Positions 41,234-50,793 of a stretch of DNA of 64,000 bases are shown here, piece by piece. The first letter of the stretch is position 1. Each line of letters begins with the position of its first letter. Made by a program: the position numbers and the translations under genes. The stretch covers positions 1 to 64,000 of the forward strand of contig NZ_OX267715.1 of the NCBI RefSeq assembly GCF_946151075.1, written 5' to 3'. The notes beneath the pieces are model-generated. The model saw only the letters and a list, made by a program, of their open reading frames with translations, made no database searches and had not been told where the DNA came from. The stretch comes from Neobacillus sp. Marseille-Q6967 (lineage in GTDB: Bacteria; Bacillota; Bacilli; Bacillales; Cytobacillaceae).

Positions 41234-43867
41234 ATGAAGAACTTAACGGGCTCGCAAATTCGTAAGATGTATTTAGATTTTTTCCAAGAGAAAGGGCATA
41301 CGGTTGAACCAAGTGCACCGCTTGTACCGCATGACGACCCATCGCTTTTATGGATTAATAGTGGTGTTGCTACACTTAAAAAATATTTTGATGGACGTGT
41401 CATTCCCGACAATCCAAGAATTACGAATGCCCAAAAATCCATTCGTACCAACGATATTGAAAATGTTGGTAAAACAGCTCGCCACCATACATTTTTCGAA
41501 ATGCTTGGGAATTTTTCGATTGGAGAATATTTCAAGGTGGAAGCTATCGAGTGGGCATGGGAATTCTTAACCGATAAAAAATGGATCGGCTGGGATCCAG
41601 AACTTTTGTCTGTTACAATTCATCCAGAAGATCATGAAGCATTTGATATTTGGAATAAAAAAATCGGAATTCCAGAAGAGCGAATTATCCGTCTTGAGGG
41701 TAACTTCTGGGATATTGGTGAGGGTCCAAGTGGTCCAAACACAGAAATTTTCTATGACCGCGGTCCAGAATACGGAGATGACCCAACCGATCCAGAGCTT
41801 TATCCCGGCGGTGAAAATGAGCGTTACCTTGAAGTTTGGAACTTAGTATTTTCACAGTTTAACCATAATCCTGATGGTACATATACACCACTTCCAAAGA
41901 AAAACATTGATACAGGAATGGGCTTAGAAAGAATGGCTTCGGTTGTTCAAAACGTACCAACGAACTTTGACACAGATTTATTTATTCCGATTATCCGTGC
42001 TACAGAAGAGATTTCTGGTGTGAAATATGGTTTAGATAAAGAAAAGGATACAGCTTTCAAAGTCATTGCAGACCATATCCGTACAGTAGCTTTTGCTGTA
42101 GGTGATGGTGCATTGCCATCAAATGAAGGACGCGGCTATGTATTACGACGTTTACTGCGCAGAGCTGTTCGTTACGCAAAGCAAATTAATATTAACCGTC
42201 CATTTATGTACGAACTGGTTCCAGTTGTCGGTGAAATCATGCATGACTTCTACCCGGAAGTAAAGGATAAGACGGAGTTCATTCAAAAAGTAATCAAAAA
42301 TGAAGAAGAACGCTTCCATGAAACGCTGAATGAAGGATTAACCATTCTAAGCAGTGTCATCAAAAAGGAAAAGGAAAAAGGCAGTAATATCATCGCTGGG
42401 GCTGATATTTTCCGCCTTTATGACACCTATGGTTTCCCTGTGGAGCTAACCGAAGAATATGCAGAAGAAGAAGGCATGAAGATCGACCATGAAGGTTTTG
42501 AAACAGAAATGGAATTACAGCGTGAACGTGCTCGTGCTGCCCGTCAGGATGTTGATTCGATGCAGGTTCAAGGTGGAGTGCTCGGTGACCTTAAGGTAAA
42601 AAGCGAGTTTGTTGGTTATGACCAGCTCCAAACTCAGTCCACCGTAGTGGCACTTGTGAAAAACGGAGAATTAATTGAGGAAGCATCAGCTGGCGAAGAA
42701 GTTCAATTAATTTTAGATGTCACACCATTTTATGCTGAAAGCGGCGGACAAATTGCTGACCGTGGTACGTTAGAAGCAGATGGATTAATCGTGAAAGTTA
42801 AAGATGTTCAGAAGGCCCCTAACGGGCAAAACCTTCATAAAGCGGTAGTACAAACTGGAACCCTAAAAACAAGTGATTCTGTAACAGCAACGGTTGATCA
42901 AACAAACCGAGTTCAAATTATTAAGAATCATACTGCAACCCACCTGCTGCATCAGGCGTTAAAAGATGTGCTTGGAACACATGTAAACCAGGCAGGGTCT
43001 CTTGTTGAACCAGATCGTCTTCGTTTTGACTTCTCACATTTTGGTCAGGTAAAACCGGACGAATTAGAAGAAATTGAGAAGATTGTAAACGAGAAAATTT
43101 GGAAAAATATTGAGGTGGATATCAGCTTAAAACCTATTGCTGAAGCGAAAGAAATGGGCGCAATGGCACTGTTTGGCGAAAAATATGGTGATATCGTCCG
43201 TGTAGTTAAAGTGGGAGATTATAGCCTTGAACTTTGCGGCGGCTGCCATGTACCAAATACATCCGTAATCGGTTTATTTAAAATTGTTTCAGAAGGCGGA
43301 ATTGGTGCAGGTACGCGACGTATCGAAGCTGTTACCGGTGAAGCTGCTTACCAATTATTAAATGATCAAGTCGGGTTACTAAAAGAAACGGCTGATAAAT
43401 TAAAAACAAATCCTAAGGAAGTTGTAAATCGAGTTGAATCGTTACTAGCTGAAATTAGACAACTTCAGCGGGAAAATGAATCACTGGCAGCGAAATTAGG
43501 CAATATTGAAGCAGGAAATCTTGTTTCAAAAGCAAAAGAAATCGATGGTATTACCGTTTTGGCTGCGAAAGTACAGGCTTCTGATATGAACAACTTAAGA
43601 AATATGGCAGACGATTTGAAACAAAAACTTGGATCAGCTGTGATTCTTTTGGGTAGTGTGAATGAAGGAAAAGTGAATTTAATCGCTGCTGTAACAAAAG
43701 ACTTAATTGATAAAGGCTATCATGCTGGGAAACTAATCAAAGAAGTTGCAACCCGTTGCGGAGGCGGAGGCGGAGGCCGTCCTGATATGGCACAAGCAGG
43801 AGGCAAAGACCCAGAAAAACTTGATTCTGCTATCCAATTCGTAGACGAATGGGTGAAATCAATTTGA
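41234..43867 (+). CDS. alaS: AlaS, alanyl-tRNA synthetase
   Basis: 877 residues. Class II catalytic core at the N-terminus ([14 protein letters not shown]), the editing domain with [11 protein letters not shown] and the zinc-binding CGGCH (about 665), then a C-Ala domain with [17 protein letters not shown] near residue 845. It charges tRNA-Ala and clears Ser/Gly mischarging. Expression is governed by the T-box leader. Confidence 0.98.
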   Translation: MKNLTGSQIRKMYLDFFQEKGHTVEPSAPLVPHDDPSLLWINSGVATLKKYFDGRVIPDNPRITNAQKSIRTNDIENVGKTARHHTFFEMLGNFSIGEYFKVEAIEWAWEFLTDKKWIGWDPELLSVTIHPEDHEAFDIWNKKIGIPEERIIRLEGNFWDIGEGPSGPNTEIFYDRGPEYGDDPTDPELYPGGENERYLEVWNLVFSQFNHNPDGTYTPLPKKNIDTGMGLERMASVVQNVPTNFDTDLFIPIIRATEEISGVKYGLDKEKDTAFKVIADHIRTVAFAVGDGALPSNEGRGYVLRRLLRRAVRYAKQININRPFMYELVPVVGEIMHDFYPEVKDKTEFIQKVIKNEEERFHETLNEGLTILSSVIKKEKEKGSNIIAGADIFRLYDTYGFPVELTEEYAEEEGMKIDHEGFETEMELQRERARAARQDVDSMQVQGGVLGDLKVKSEFVGYDQLQTQSTVVALVKNGELIEEASAGEEVQLILDVTPFYAESGGQIADRGTLEADGLIVKVKDVQKAPNGQNLHKAVVQTGTLKTSDSVTATVDQTNRVQIIKNHTATHLLHQALKDVLGTHVNQAGSLVEPDRLRFDFSHFGQVKPDELEEIEKIVNEKIWKNIEVDISLKPIAEAKEMGAMALFGEKYGDIVRVVKVGDYSLELCGGCHVPNTSVIGLFKIVSEGGIGAGTRRIEAVTGEAAYQLLNDQVGLLKETADKLKTNPKEVVNRVESLLAEIRQLQRENESLAAKLGNIEAGNLVSKAKEIDGITVLAAKVQASDMNNLRNMADDLKQKLGSAVILLGSVNEGKVNLIAAVTKDLIDKGYHAGKLIKEVATRCGGGGGGRPDMAQAGGKDPEKLDSAIQFVDEWVKSI

Positions 43868-43904
43868 TAATGGGACAAAGTAGTGTAAAATGTAGGTAAC
43901 TAGA

Positions 43905-43945
43905 AAAGCTAAAAGCGCCTAGCCCACTAGGCGCTTTAGCCTGAC
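43905..43945. repeat. Short palindromic element of the dispersed family; may act as alaS terminator
   Basis: AAAGCGCCTAG and CTAGGCGCTTT form an 11-bp perfect stem with a four-base loop; the flanks (AAAAGCT left, AGCCTGACA right) match the other family members in reverse orientation. No T-run follows. Confidence 0.7.
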
Positions 43946-43952
43946 AAGACTG

Positions 43953-43961
43953 TTATCCACA
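43953..43961 (+). promoter_or_regulatory. Consensus DnaA box upstream of yrzL
   Basis: TTATCCACA, an exact match to the DnaA 9-mer. It is single and isolated, so function is uncertain; about 0.5 such matches would be expected by chance in a window this size. Confidence 0.35.
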
Positions 43962-43977
43962 ATGCGAGGTGCATGTA

Positions 43978-44241
43978 ATGAGCTCATTTGATAAAACAAT
44001 GAGATTCAATTTTTCTGAAGAGCCTGAACATGATGTAAATGATGTCCTATTTCAAGTTTATGAGGCCCTTCAGGAAAAGGGGTACAACCCTATTAATCAA
44101 ATCGTTGGATATTTACTTTCCGGAGATCCCGCTTATATTCCCCGACACCGGGATGCACGAAACATCATCCGAAAGTTAGAACGAGATGAAATTATTGAGG
44201 AATTGGTGAAATCCTATTTAAAACAACAACGAGAGGGTTAA
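43978..44241 (+). CDS. yrzL: YrzL, IreB/DUF965 family regulatory phosphoprotein
   Basis: 87 residues from ATG 43978, six bases after GAGGTG. Family motifs: FDKTMRFNF with the Thr that is phosphorylated by the PASTA kinase in Enterococcus Ire[19 protein letters not shown], and [17 protein letters not shown]. It starts the yrzL-ruvX-yrzB operon, six bases ahead of ruvX. A perfect DnaA box lies just upstream (43953-43961). Confidence 0.93.
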   Translation: MSSFDKTMRFNFSEEPEHDVNDVLFQVYEALQEKGYNPINQIVGYLLSGDPAYIPRHRDARNIIRKLERDEIIEELVKSYLKQQREG

Positions 44242-44246
44242 ACCGA

Positions 44247-44663
44247 ATGCGGATTATGGGATTAGATGTTGGCTCTAAGACAGTAGGCATTGCCGTCAGT
44301 GATGAGCTCGGCTGGACTGCACAGGGCCTCAAAACCCTCAAAATCAATGAAGAAAAAAATGAGTTTGGTTTTGAGGAAATTGGTCAAATAATAAAAGAGT
44401 ATGGTATAAGTAAAGTTGTCATCGGTTTGCCAAAGAACATGAACGGTACAATCGGACCACGAGGTGAAGCGAGTCAGCAATTTGCGAAGGAAATTGAAAA
44501 TCGATTTTCTGTAGAGACCATTTTGTGGGACGAGCGTTTAACGACAATGGCGGCCGAGCGTGTCCTCCTTGAGGCAGACGTCAGCCGTAAGAAGCGCAAG
44601 AAAGTTATTGATAAAATGGCGGCAGTGATGATTTTACAAGGCTATTTAGATAGCAAAAATTAA
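44247..44663 (+). CDS. ruvX: RuvX (YqgF/YrrK), pre-16S rRNA nuclease / Holliday junction resolvase-like
   Basis: 138 residues. RNase H-like fold: [16 protein letters not shown] (first catalytic Asp), [11 protein letters not shown] and [14 protein letters not shown] with the second acidic group. Family members mature the 5' end of 16S rRNA; a resolvase role was proposed earlier. Middle gene of the yrzL-ruvX-yrzB operon. Confidence 0.95.
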   Translation: MRIMGLDVGSKTVGIAVSDELGWTAQGLKTLKINEEKNEFGFEEIGQIIKEYGISKVVIGLPKNMNGTIGPRGEASQQFAKEIENRFSVETILWDERLTTMAAERVLLEADVSRKKRKKVIDKMAAVMILQGYLDSKN

Positions 44664-44675
44664 TGAGGTGAAAGA

Positions 44676-44966
44676 ATGAATCACGGAGAAAATCAAATTA
44701 CTATTGTAGACGAAGAAGGTAACGAGCAGCTTTGTGAAGTGCTATTTACTTTTGAATCCGAAGAATTCGGGAAATCTTATGTGCTTTTCCAGCAGGTAGG
44801 AGAAAACGAAGATGATGAAGAAGGCCCTGAGATCCATGCCTATGCTTTTAACCCTTCTGAAGATGGCGGAGATGGGGAATTAATCCCTATCGAAACGGAA
44901 GAAGAATGGGATATGGTAGAAGAAATGTTGAATACCTTCTACGAAGAACAAGAAGACGAAGAATAA
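44676..44966 (+). CDS. yrzB: YrzB, DUF1292 acidic protein
   Basis: 96 residues, strongly acidic. The DUF1292 core reads [20 protein letters not shown] and AYAFNPSED, with an acidic C-terminus. Function unknown. It ends the conserved three-gene operon and is followed by a strong terminator. Confidence 0.92.
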   Translation: MNHGENQITIVDEEGNEQLCEVLFTFESEEFGKSYVLFQQVGENEDDEEGPEIHAYAFNPSEDGGDGELIPIETEEEWDMVEEMLNTFYEEQEDEE

Positions 44967-44970
44967 TTAG

Positions 44971-45006
44971 AAAAAAAATCGACCGGGATAGGGTCGATTT
45001 TTTTTG
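44971..45006 (+). terminator. Terminator after yrzB
   Basis: AAAAAATCGACC/GGTCGATTTTTTTT stem and T-run. Confidence 0.92.
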
Positions 45007-45154
45007 CTTTGAATCCGAAAACGCTTACTACTTTCGTGGTTATTTGACATTTTTCGCTGATTATGCTGAAATAATATTGGTATGCATTTTTTTATTTGAG
45101 TAAAAACTGAGTTTAAAAGATATATGTTTCACTGGTCTAGGGAGGGGCAATAAA

Positions 45155-46291
45155 ATGACATCAGAAGAAAAAGACTCGAAAAAAGAGATCATAAGGCAGA
45201 AATTGCTGGAACGGCAAAGCGAAGCGAAAATAGTTCGAAGAATTGTTTTAATTATTTCAATATTAACTTTATTTGTGGTTGTTTTCATTGGCGGTGGCGG
45301 TTATCTATACATTCAATCCGCTCTAAAACCAGTGGATGAAAATAGCAAAGAATCAAAAAAAGTAGAAATCCCTATGGGTTCATCCGTTACAGGGATATCT
45401 GAAACATTGGAAGCGAACGGAATTATAAAAAATGCTAAAGTCTTTAAATACTATGTAAAGTTCAAAAATGAATCAGGTTTTATGGCTGGTGATTATGAAT
45501 TAAGCCCATCAATGGATATCCCAGAAATTGTTAATCGTTTAAAAACAGGCAAAGTCCTTCAGGAGGCGGCGTTTAGTTTAACTATTCCGGAGGGCAAGCA
45601 ATTAAGGGAAATTGCTCAAATTATGGCGAAGGCTGTCAATAAGCCTGAAGAAGATGTCTTTAACCAATTAAACGATAAAGCATTTATCCAAAGTATGATG
45701 ACCAAATTTCCTGACCTTTTAACAACAGATATTTTAAATCCGAATGTTAAGTATCCGCTAGAAGGATATCTGTTCCCAGCAACCTATCCTTTTTATAAAG
45801 AAAATCCAACCATTGAAGAGATGGTTGTTACGATGCTGAAACAAACGCAAAAAGTTATTGCACCGTACTCGGAAGAATATAAAGAGAAGGAAATGTCGAT
45901 TCACAATCTATTAACAATGTCTTCTCTAATCGAAGAAGAAGCAACTAAAAAAGCTGATCGGAAAAAAATTTCAAGTGTCTTTTATAACCGGATAGAACAA
46001 GGGATGCCTTTGCAAACAGACCCAACGGTATTATATGCACAGGGTAAGCATAAGGAAAGAGTTCTATATGAGGATTTAGAAGTCGATTCCCCTTATAATA
46101 CGTATAAGAATACAGGACTTCCTCCAGGACCGATTGCCAATGCAGGCAAAGATTCGATTGAAGCTGCGTTACAGCCTGAGGATACAAAGTTTCTTTATTT
46201 CCTGGCGACTGGAGAAGGAGAAGTTATCTTTACTAAAACACTCGAAGAACACAATCAGGAGAAAGCAGAGCATATTACTAATAAAAATTAA
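45155..46291 (+). CDS. mltG: MltG (YrrL), endolytic murein transglycosylase
   Basis: 378 residues. Cytosolic basic N-terminus, one transmembrane helix (about 28-52), then an extracellular LysM-like subdomain and the YceG catalytic domain (about 130-370). The catalytic Glu lies in SLIEEEATKKADRKKISSV, followed by VFYNRIEQGMPLQTDPTV. It cuts nascent glycan strands and sets their length. ATG 45155 follows GGGAGGGG. Confidence 0.95.
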   Translation: MTSEEKDSKKEIIRQKLLERQSEAKIVRRIVLIISILTLFVVVFIGGGGYLYIQSALKPVDENSKESKKVEIPMGSSVTGISETLEANGIIKNAKVFKYYVKFKNESGFMAGDYELSPSMDIPEIVNRLKTGKVLQEAAFSLTIPEGKQLREIAQIMAKAVNKPEEDVFNQLNDKAFIQSMMTKFPDLLTTDILNPNVKYPLEGYLFPATYPFYKENPTIEEMVVTMLKQTQKVIAPYSEEYKEKEMSIHNLLTMSSLIEEEATKKADRKKISSVFYNRIEQGMPLQTDPTVLYAQGKHKERVLYEDLEVDSPYNTYKNTGLPPGPIANAGKDSIEAALQPEDTKFLYFLATGEGEVIFTKTLEEHNQEKAEHITNKN

Positions 46292-46302
46292 TCCATGTTT
46301 AG

Positions 46303-46331
46303 AGGGGGAATGTTTTCTTTCCCCCTTATTT
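46303..46331 (+). terminator. Terminator after mltG (first hairpin)
   Basis: AGGGGGAA and TTTCCCCCT form a stem followed by TATTTAT. Confidence 0.7.
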
Positions 46332-46365
46332 ATGATAAAATAGTTCAAGTGTTTTTAAACAAGTC

Positions 46366-46393
46366 ATAGCGTTTTTTAGGAACGCTATTTTTT
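46366..46393 (+). terminator. Second hairpin terminator after mltG
   Basis: ATAGCGTT/AACGCTAT stem followed by T6. Confidence 0.75.
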
Positions 46394-46449
46394 CATGTCT
46401 AAGTATAGATGCATTTCGCCTGGACAAGGCGCTTACGCTTTAAAGTATA

Positions 46450-46568
46450 TCTAGCTTCAGCGCCTAGGGGCTCGGGGTCATAAGCCAATCCGTCAAGAAG
46501 GTTAAAGAACAACCTTCCCGTCGGCTCGTCTTATGCCTGTCGCCCCTGGACAAGGCGCTTACGCTTTT
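46450..46568. repeat. Dispersed nested-palindrome element, about 119 bp
   Basis: Several arms nest inside one another: AGCGCC (near 46459) with GGCGCT (near 46560), GGGGC with GCCCC, ATAAGCC with GGCTCGTCTTAT, and an inner stem CCGTC.AGAAGGTT with AACCTTCCCGTCGG around a short loop. A partial extra copy of its right end (CCTGGACAAGGCGCTTACGC) lies at 46419-46440. It ends about five bases before the ribosome binding site of trmR. Shorter relatives are at 41183, 43905 and 61311. I recall near-identical elements in other Bacillaceae genomes. Confidence 0.85.
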
Positions 46569-46586
46569 AAGTGAGGTGATGACAGC

Positions 46587-47228
46587 TTGCAAAATGATAA
46601 GCTGCATTCTTATATAGAAGGTCTTATACCTGAACGGAATTCGCTCTTTATGGAAATGGAGCGTTTTGCTGTTGAAAATAAAGTGCCGATCATGGAGCTT
46701 GCCGGGATTGAAACAATGCTGCAAATCTTACGAATCCAAAAGGCAGATAAAATTCTTGAGGTCGGTACGGCGATTGGCTATTCGGCACTTCGTATGGCGG
46801 AAGCCCTCCCGGAATCAACTATTGTTACGATTGAAAGAGATGTTGAACGGATACAGTTTGCTGAGCAATTTTTAATGCGGTCGGGACGAGGTGAGCAGAT
46901 ACACCTCATAAAAGGCGATGCTCTTGAGGTCGAGGAACTTGTCAGAAGACAAGCTCCTTATGACGTAATATTTATTGATGCTGCAAAAGGTCAATATAAA
47001 AGATTCTTTGAACTTTATGCAAAATATTTAAGTGACGACGGCCTTATTATTACTGATAATGTTTTATTTAAAGGCCTAGTGGCGGAAACAGAAATTGATT
47101 CAAAACGGATTCGTAATCTTGTAAAGAAAATTGATGATTTTAACCACTGGCTGATGAATCACCCCGATTATAATACCGTTATTCTCCCAGTTGGAGACGG
47201 GGTAGCTGTTAGTAAAAAGAAGAGGTGA
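46587..47228 (+). CDS. trmR: TrmR (YrrM), tRNA 5-hydroxyuridine methyltransferase
   Basis: 213 residues, TTG start at 46587 with GAGGTGATG at 46573-46581. Class I SAM methyltransferase of the O-methyltransferase 3 family: SAM motif EVGTAIGYSALRMA, then FIDAAKGQYKRFFE and TDNVLFKG with the metal-binding acidic residues. In B. subtilis YrrM (TrmR) methylates ho5U34 to mo5U34. The following two U32 genes make the hydroxyuridine substrate, so the three form one pathway. Confidence 0.92.
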   Translation: MQNDKLHSYIEGLIPERNSLFMEMERFAVENKVPIMELAGIETMLQILRIQKADKILEVGTAIGYSALRMAEALPESTIVTIERDVERIQFAEQFLMRSGRGEQIHLIKGDALEVEELVRRQAPYDVIFIDAAKGQYKRFFELYAKYLSDDGLIITDNVLFKGLVAETEIDSKRIRNLVKKIDDFNHWLMNHPDYNTVILPVGDGVAVSKKKR

Positions 47229-47230
47229 AC

Positions 47231-48163
47231 ATGATGAAAAAAACTGAATTACTTGTTACTCCATTATCAACGGATGATATTCTGCCTCTATCAGCTGCAG
47301 GTGCCGATGCCTTTGTTGTCGGCGAACAAAGGTATGGATTACGTCTTGCCGGTGAATTTAACCGTAATGAGGTAAAGAAGGCAGTAGAATTAGCTCATTC
47401 ACAAGGTAAGAAGGTCTATGTAGCGATGAATGCTATTTTTCATAATGAAAAAATGGATGAATTGGCTGATTATATTCAATTTGTTAGTCAAGTAAATGCC
47501 GATGCGATTATTTTTGGCGATCCCGCTGTGTTAATGACTGCCCGTGAAGTGGCCCCGGATATGAAGCTTCACTGGAGTACGGAAACACTTGGCACAAACT
47601 GGTTTTCTTGTAACTACTGGGGGAAAAAAGGTGCAAAACGAGCAGTACTCGCACGGGAAATCAATATGGACGCCATTATTGAAATCAAAGAACATGCTGA
47701 GGTTGAGATTGAAGTGCAGGTTCATGGTATGAGCTGTATGTTCCAATCAAAACGTTCGCTTCTTGGCAATTATTATGAGTACCAAGGGAAAGTAATGGAA
47801 GTAGAGAACCGAAAAGCAGAAAAAAATATGTTCTTGCATGATAAAGAAAGAGAAAATAAGTATCCAATTTTTGAAGATCAGAACGGTACGCATATTATGA
47901 GTCCGAACGATATTTGTATTATTGATGAGCTTCAAGAAATGTTAGAAGCCGGAGTAGACACATTTAAAATCGATGGAATTTTAAAGAGCTCTGAATATCT
48001 AATTGCTGTAACAAAAGCCTATCGTGAAGCAATTGATTTGTTTTTTGAAGACCCGGAATTATATGAGGATAAAAAGGACGAGCTATTAGCTGCCATTGAA
48101 GAAGTGCAGCCAGCAAATCGTAAATTAGATACAGGCTTCTTTTTCAAAGAAACTGTTTATTAA
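47231..48163 (+). CDS. trhP1: TrhP1 (YrrN), U32-family tRNA hydroxylation protein
   Basis: 310 residues from ATG 47231, after AGAGGTG. Peptidase-U32-type TIM-barrel-like N-terminal domain (LSAAGADAFVVGEQRYGLRL). Unlike its neighbour it lacks the cluster of cysteines of canonical U32 proteins, keeping only VQVHGMSCMFQSKRSLLGNY. In B. subtilis YrrN and YrrO (TrhP1/TrhP2) act together in ho5U formation. It overlaps or abuts trmR and precedes trhP2 by 18 bases. Confidence 0.9.
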   Translation: MMKKTELLVTPLSTDDILPLSAAGADAFVVGEQRYGLRLAGEFNRNEVKKAVELAHSQGKKVYVAMNAIFHNEKMDELADYIQFVSQVNADAIIFGDPAVLMTAREVAPDMKLHWSTETLGTNWFSCNYWGKKGAKRAVLAREINMDAIIEIKEHAEVEIEVQVHGMSCMFQSKRSLLGNYYEYQGKVMEVENRKAEKNMFLHDKERENKYPIFEDQNGTHIMSPNDICIIDELQEMLEAGVDTFKIDGILKSSEYLIAVTKAYREAIDLFFEDPELYEDKKDELLAAIEEVQPANRKLDTGFFFKETVY

Positions 48164-48181
48164 AAAAGGAGGAGTTCAATC

Positions 48182-49453
48182 GTGAACACAGTTAAACAAA
48201 AGATTTCTGAAATCATCGATGGAAAACGTGTTATTGTAAAAAAGCCCGAACTCCTTGCACCGGCAGGAAATCTTGAAAAATTGAAAATTGCTGTTCAATA
48301 TGGAGCCGATGCCGTTTTTATTGGCGGCCAGGAGTATGGACTGCGTTCCAATGCGGATAATTTTACATTTGAAGAAATGAAAGAGGGCGTTGAATTCGCC
48401 AAAAAGTACGGTTCAAAAATATATGTTACGACAAATATTTTCGCACATAATGAAAATATTGACGGCTTAGAGGAGTATATCCTTGGGCTAAAAGAGGCTG
48501 GCATCGCTGGAATAATCGTCGCGGACCCGCTGATTATTGAAACATGCCGCAGGATTGCACCGGAAATCGAGATTCATATCAGTACGCAGCAATCGATTAC
48601 GAACTGGAAAACAGCTCAATTCTGGAAAGAGAGCGGTGCAGAACGTGTTGTTTTAGCACGTGAGACAAGTGCAGAGGAAATTAAAGAAATGAAGGAAAAG
48701 GCCGATGTTGAAATCGAGATTTTCATTCATGGAGCAATGTGTATTGCTTATTCTGGCCGTTGTACATTAAGTAATCATATGACGGCAAGGGATTCCAACC
48801 GCGGTGGCTGCTGTCAATCCTGCCGCTGGGATTATGACTTGTATCAGCTTGAGGGCAGCACAGACGAATTGCCTCTTTTCGGAGAAGGGGATGCTCCTTT
48901 CGCGATGAGCCCAAAGGACCTCAACTTAATTCAAGCGATCCCGCAAATGATTGAAATGGGTATTGACAGCTTGAAAATCGAAGGAAGAATGAAATCCATT
49001 CATTATGTTGCAACGGTTGTAAGTGTTTATCGTAAGGTCATTGATGCTTACTGTGCAGATCCAGATAACTTCGTCATTAAACGTGAATGGCTTGAAGAAC
49101 TGGACAAATGTGCAAACCGCGAAACGGCACCGGCGTTTTTTGAAGGTGTACCGGGGTATAAAGAGCAAATGTTTGGTAATCATAGCAAGAAGACAAAGTT
49201 TGAATTTGTTGGACTTGTATTGGATTATAATGAGGAGACAAAAATGGTCACGCTCCAGCAGCGAAATTATTTTAAACCGGGTGATGAGGTTGAATTCTTC
49301 GGTCCAGAAATTCAAAACTTTACACATGTAATAAATAAAATATGGGATGAAAAAGGTAATGAATTGGATGCAGCAAGACATCCGCTTCAGATTGTACAAT
49401 TTAAATTGGACAAACCGGTTTACCCTAACAACATGATGCGAAAGGAGAACTAG
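48182..49453 (+). CDS. trhP2: TrhP2 (YrrO), U32-family tRNA hydroxylation protein
   Basis: 423 residues. Full U32 protein: [29 protein letters not shown] opening, the signature around [19 protein letters not shown], and a cysteine-rich [11 protein letters not shown] motif (about 205) suited to an iron-sulfur centre. A C-terminal beta-barrel (about 335-420) is present. Uses prephenate in the ho5U pathway in known systems. It sits immediately before udk. Confidence 0.92.
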   Translation: MNTVKQKISEIIDGKRVIVKKPELLAPAGNLEKLKIAVQYGADAVFIGGQEYGLRSNADNFTFEEMKEGVEFAKKYGSKIYVTTNIFAHNENIDGLEEYILGLKEAGIAGIIVADPLIIETCRRIAPEIEIHISTQQSITNWKTAQFWKESGAERVVLARETSAEEIKEMKEKADVEIEIFIHGAMCIAYSGRCTLSNHMTARDSNRGGCCQSCRWDYDLYQLEGSTDELPLFGEGDAPFAMSPKDLNLIQAIPQMIEMGIDSLKIEGRMKSIHYVATVVSVYRKVIDAYCADPDNFVIKREWLEELDKCANRETAPAFFEGVPGYKEQMFGNHSKKTKFEFVGLVLDYNEETKMVTLQQRNYFKPGDEVEFFGPEIQNFTHVINKIWDEKGNELDAARHPLQIVQFKLDKPVYPNNMMRKEN

Positions 49454-49457
49454 GTTG

Positions 49458-50090
49458 ATGCGCAAACCGGTTGTTATTGGTGTTGCCGGAGGTTCCGGCT
49501 CTGGAAAGACCAGCGTAACAAAAGCGATTTATGAAAGTTTTAAAGGGCATTCGATCTTAATGCTTGAACAGGACTATTACTATAAGGACCAAAGTGACTT
49601 ACCGTTTGAAGAAAGGTTAAAAACAAACTATGACCATCCATTGGCCTTTGACAATGACTTACTAATTGAGCATATCGAGACGTTATTAAAATATAAACCG
49701 GTTGAAAAGCCCGTTTATGATTATACGCTTCATACACGTTCTACCGACGTTATTTATGTAGAGCCCAAAGATGTCATTATACTAGAAGGAATATTGATTC
49801 TTGAAGATGAACGTCTAAGAAATCTAATGGACATTAAGCTGTTCGTTGATACTGATGCAGATCTTAGAATTATCAGACGCTTATCACGGGATATTAAAGA
49901 GCGCGGACGTACATTGGATTCAGTTATTGATCAATACGTTAATGTTGTCCGGCCAATGCATAATCAATTTATTGAACCAACTAAGCGATATGCCGATGTC
50001 ATCATCCCCGAAGGCGGTCATAACCACGTGGCAATTGATTTAATGGTCACAAAAATTCAAACAATTCTTGAACAAAAGTCATTTTTATGA
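49458..50090 (+). CDS. udk: Udk, uridine/cytidine kinase
   Basis: 210 residues from ATG 49458; a TTG at 49455 is an equally spaced alternative behind AAAGGAG. P-loop kinase: [10 protein letters not shown] (about 10-19), the catalytic Asp and base-binding region [10 protein letters not shown] and [11 protein letters not shown], and the [12 protein letters not shown] lid. It salvages uridine and cytidine to UMP/CMP. Position after trhP2 and before greA is conserved with B. subtilis. Confidence 0.95.
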   Translation: MRKPVVIGVAGGSGSGKTSVTKAIYESFKGHSILMLEQDYYYKDQSDLPFEERLKTNYDHPLAFDNDLLIEHIETLLKYKPVEKPVYDYTLHTRSTDVIYVEPKDVIILEGILILEDERLRNLMDIKLFVDTDADLRIIRRLSRDIKERGRTLDSVIDQYVNVVRPMHNQFIEPTKRYADVIIPEGGHNHVAIDLMVTKIQTILEQKSFL

Positions 50091-50254
50091 AACAATAGCG
50101 TAAGAAACGTTTAATTGAATTCAAATCAGATGAATATCCTAGCTGCGCGCCCTTTTAAAGAGGACGCGCTCCTATGTCTTTAATGGCAAGGACAACCTAC
50201 ATATTTCAAAACACAATCTATGGGGATTTGTGAAGACTAGAAGGAGTGAGAGTT

Positions 50255-50731
50255 TTGGCGGTAGAAAAAGTATTTCCAATGACACAAGCAGGTAAAGAGA
50301 AGCTTGAACAGGAACTTGAGTACTTAAAATCTGTAAAACGTAAAGAGGTTGTAGAGAGAATTAAAATCGCTAGAAGTTTTGGTGATTTATCAGAAAACTC
50401 GGAATATGATTCCGCGAAAGAAGAGCAAGCATTTGTTGAAGGTCGGATTACGACTTTAGAAAATATGATTCGCAATGCCAAGATTATCGAAGAAGGAGAA
50501 ATGACAACCGATGCTGTCACACTTGGAAGATCTGTGACGTTTATCGAACTTCCTGATGGGGATGAAGAAACGTATACAATCGTAGGAAGTGCCGAGGCAG
50601 ACCCGTTTGAAGGGAAAATCTCCAATGATTCTCCAATTGCTAAAAGTCTGATTGGGAAAAAAGTAGGCGATGAAGTCTCTGTCCAAACTCCTGGCGGCGA
50701 AATGAACGTTAAGATTATCTCAATTAAGTAA
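50255..50731 (+). CDS. greA: GreA, transcript cleavage/elongation factor
   Basis: 158 residues from TTG 50255 ([16 protein letters not shown] follows), eight bases after AAGGAG. The N-terminal coiled coil carries the acidic tip [20 protein letters not shown]; the C-terminal FKBP-like domain spans about 85-158. It rescues backtracked RNA polymerase. Its terminator runs into the pbpI ribosome binding site. Confidence 0.96.
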   Translation: MAVEKVFPMTQAGKEKLEQELEYLKSVKRKEVVERIKIARSFGDLSENSEYDSAKEEQAFVEGRITTLENMIRNAKIIEEGEMTTDAVTLGRSVTFIELPDGDEETYTIVGSAEADPFEGKISNDSPIAKSLIGKKVGDEVSVQTPGGEMNVKIISIK

Positions 50732-50758
50732 TTTTAAGGTAAAATGTTTGAAATGGTT

Positions 50759-50793
50759 ACACCTCGTCAAAACTTTTGACGAGGTGTTTTTTT
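50759..50793 (+). terminator. greA terminator whose 3' arm contains the pbpI Shine-Dalgarno
   Basis: ACACCTCGTCAAAA and TTTTGACGAGGTGT make a 14-bp perfect stem with a single central base, then T7 running straight into ATG 50794. GAGGTG at 50781-50786 is the only ribosome binding site for pbpI and is sequestered in this stem. Confidence 0.88.

Noticed and set aside
43912..43937. Strong terminator of alaS
   Set aside because: The 11-bp stem is clear but lacks a T-run; it fits better as a copy of the dispersed element, although it may still slow transcription.
48926..49465. 179-codon ORF antisense to trhP2
   Set aside because: Shadow of the coding strand in a gene with clear U32 motifs; no ribosome binding site and atypical composition.
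50110..50254. Regulatory RNA between udk and greA
   Set aside because: A GC-rich partial stem (GCGCG.CC with GG.CGCGC near 50146-50171) is visible but no recognised riboswitch features or T-run.
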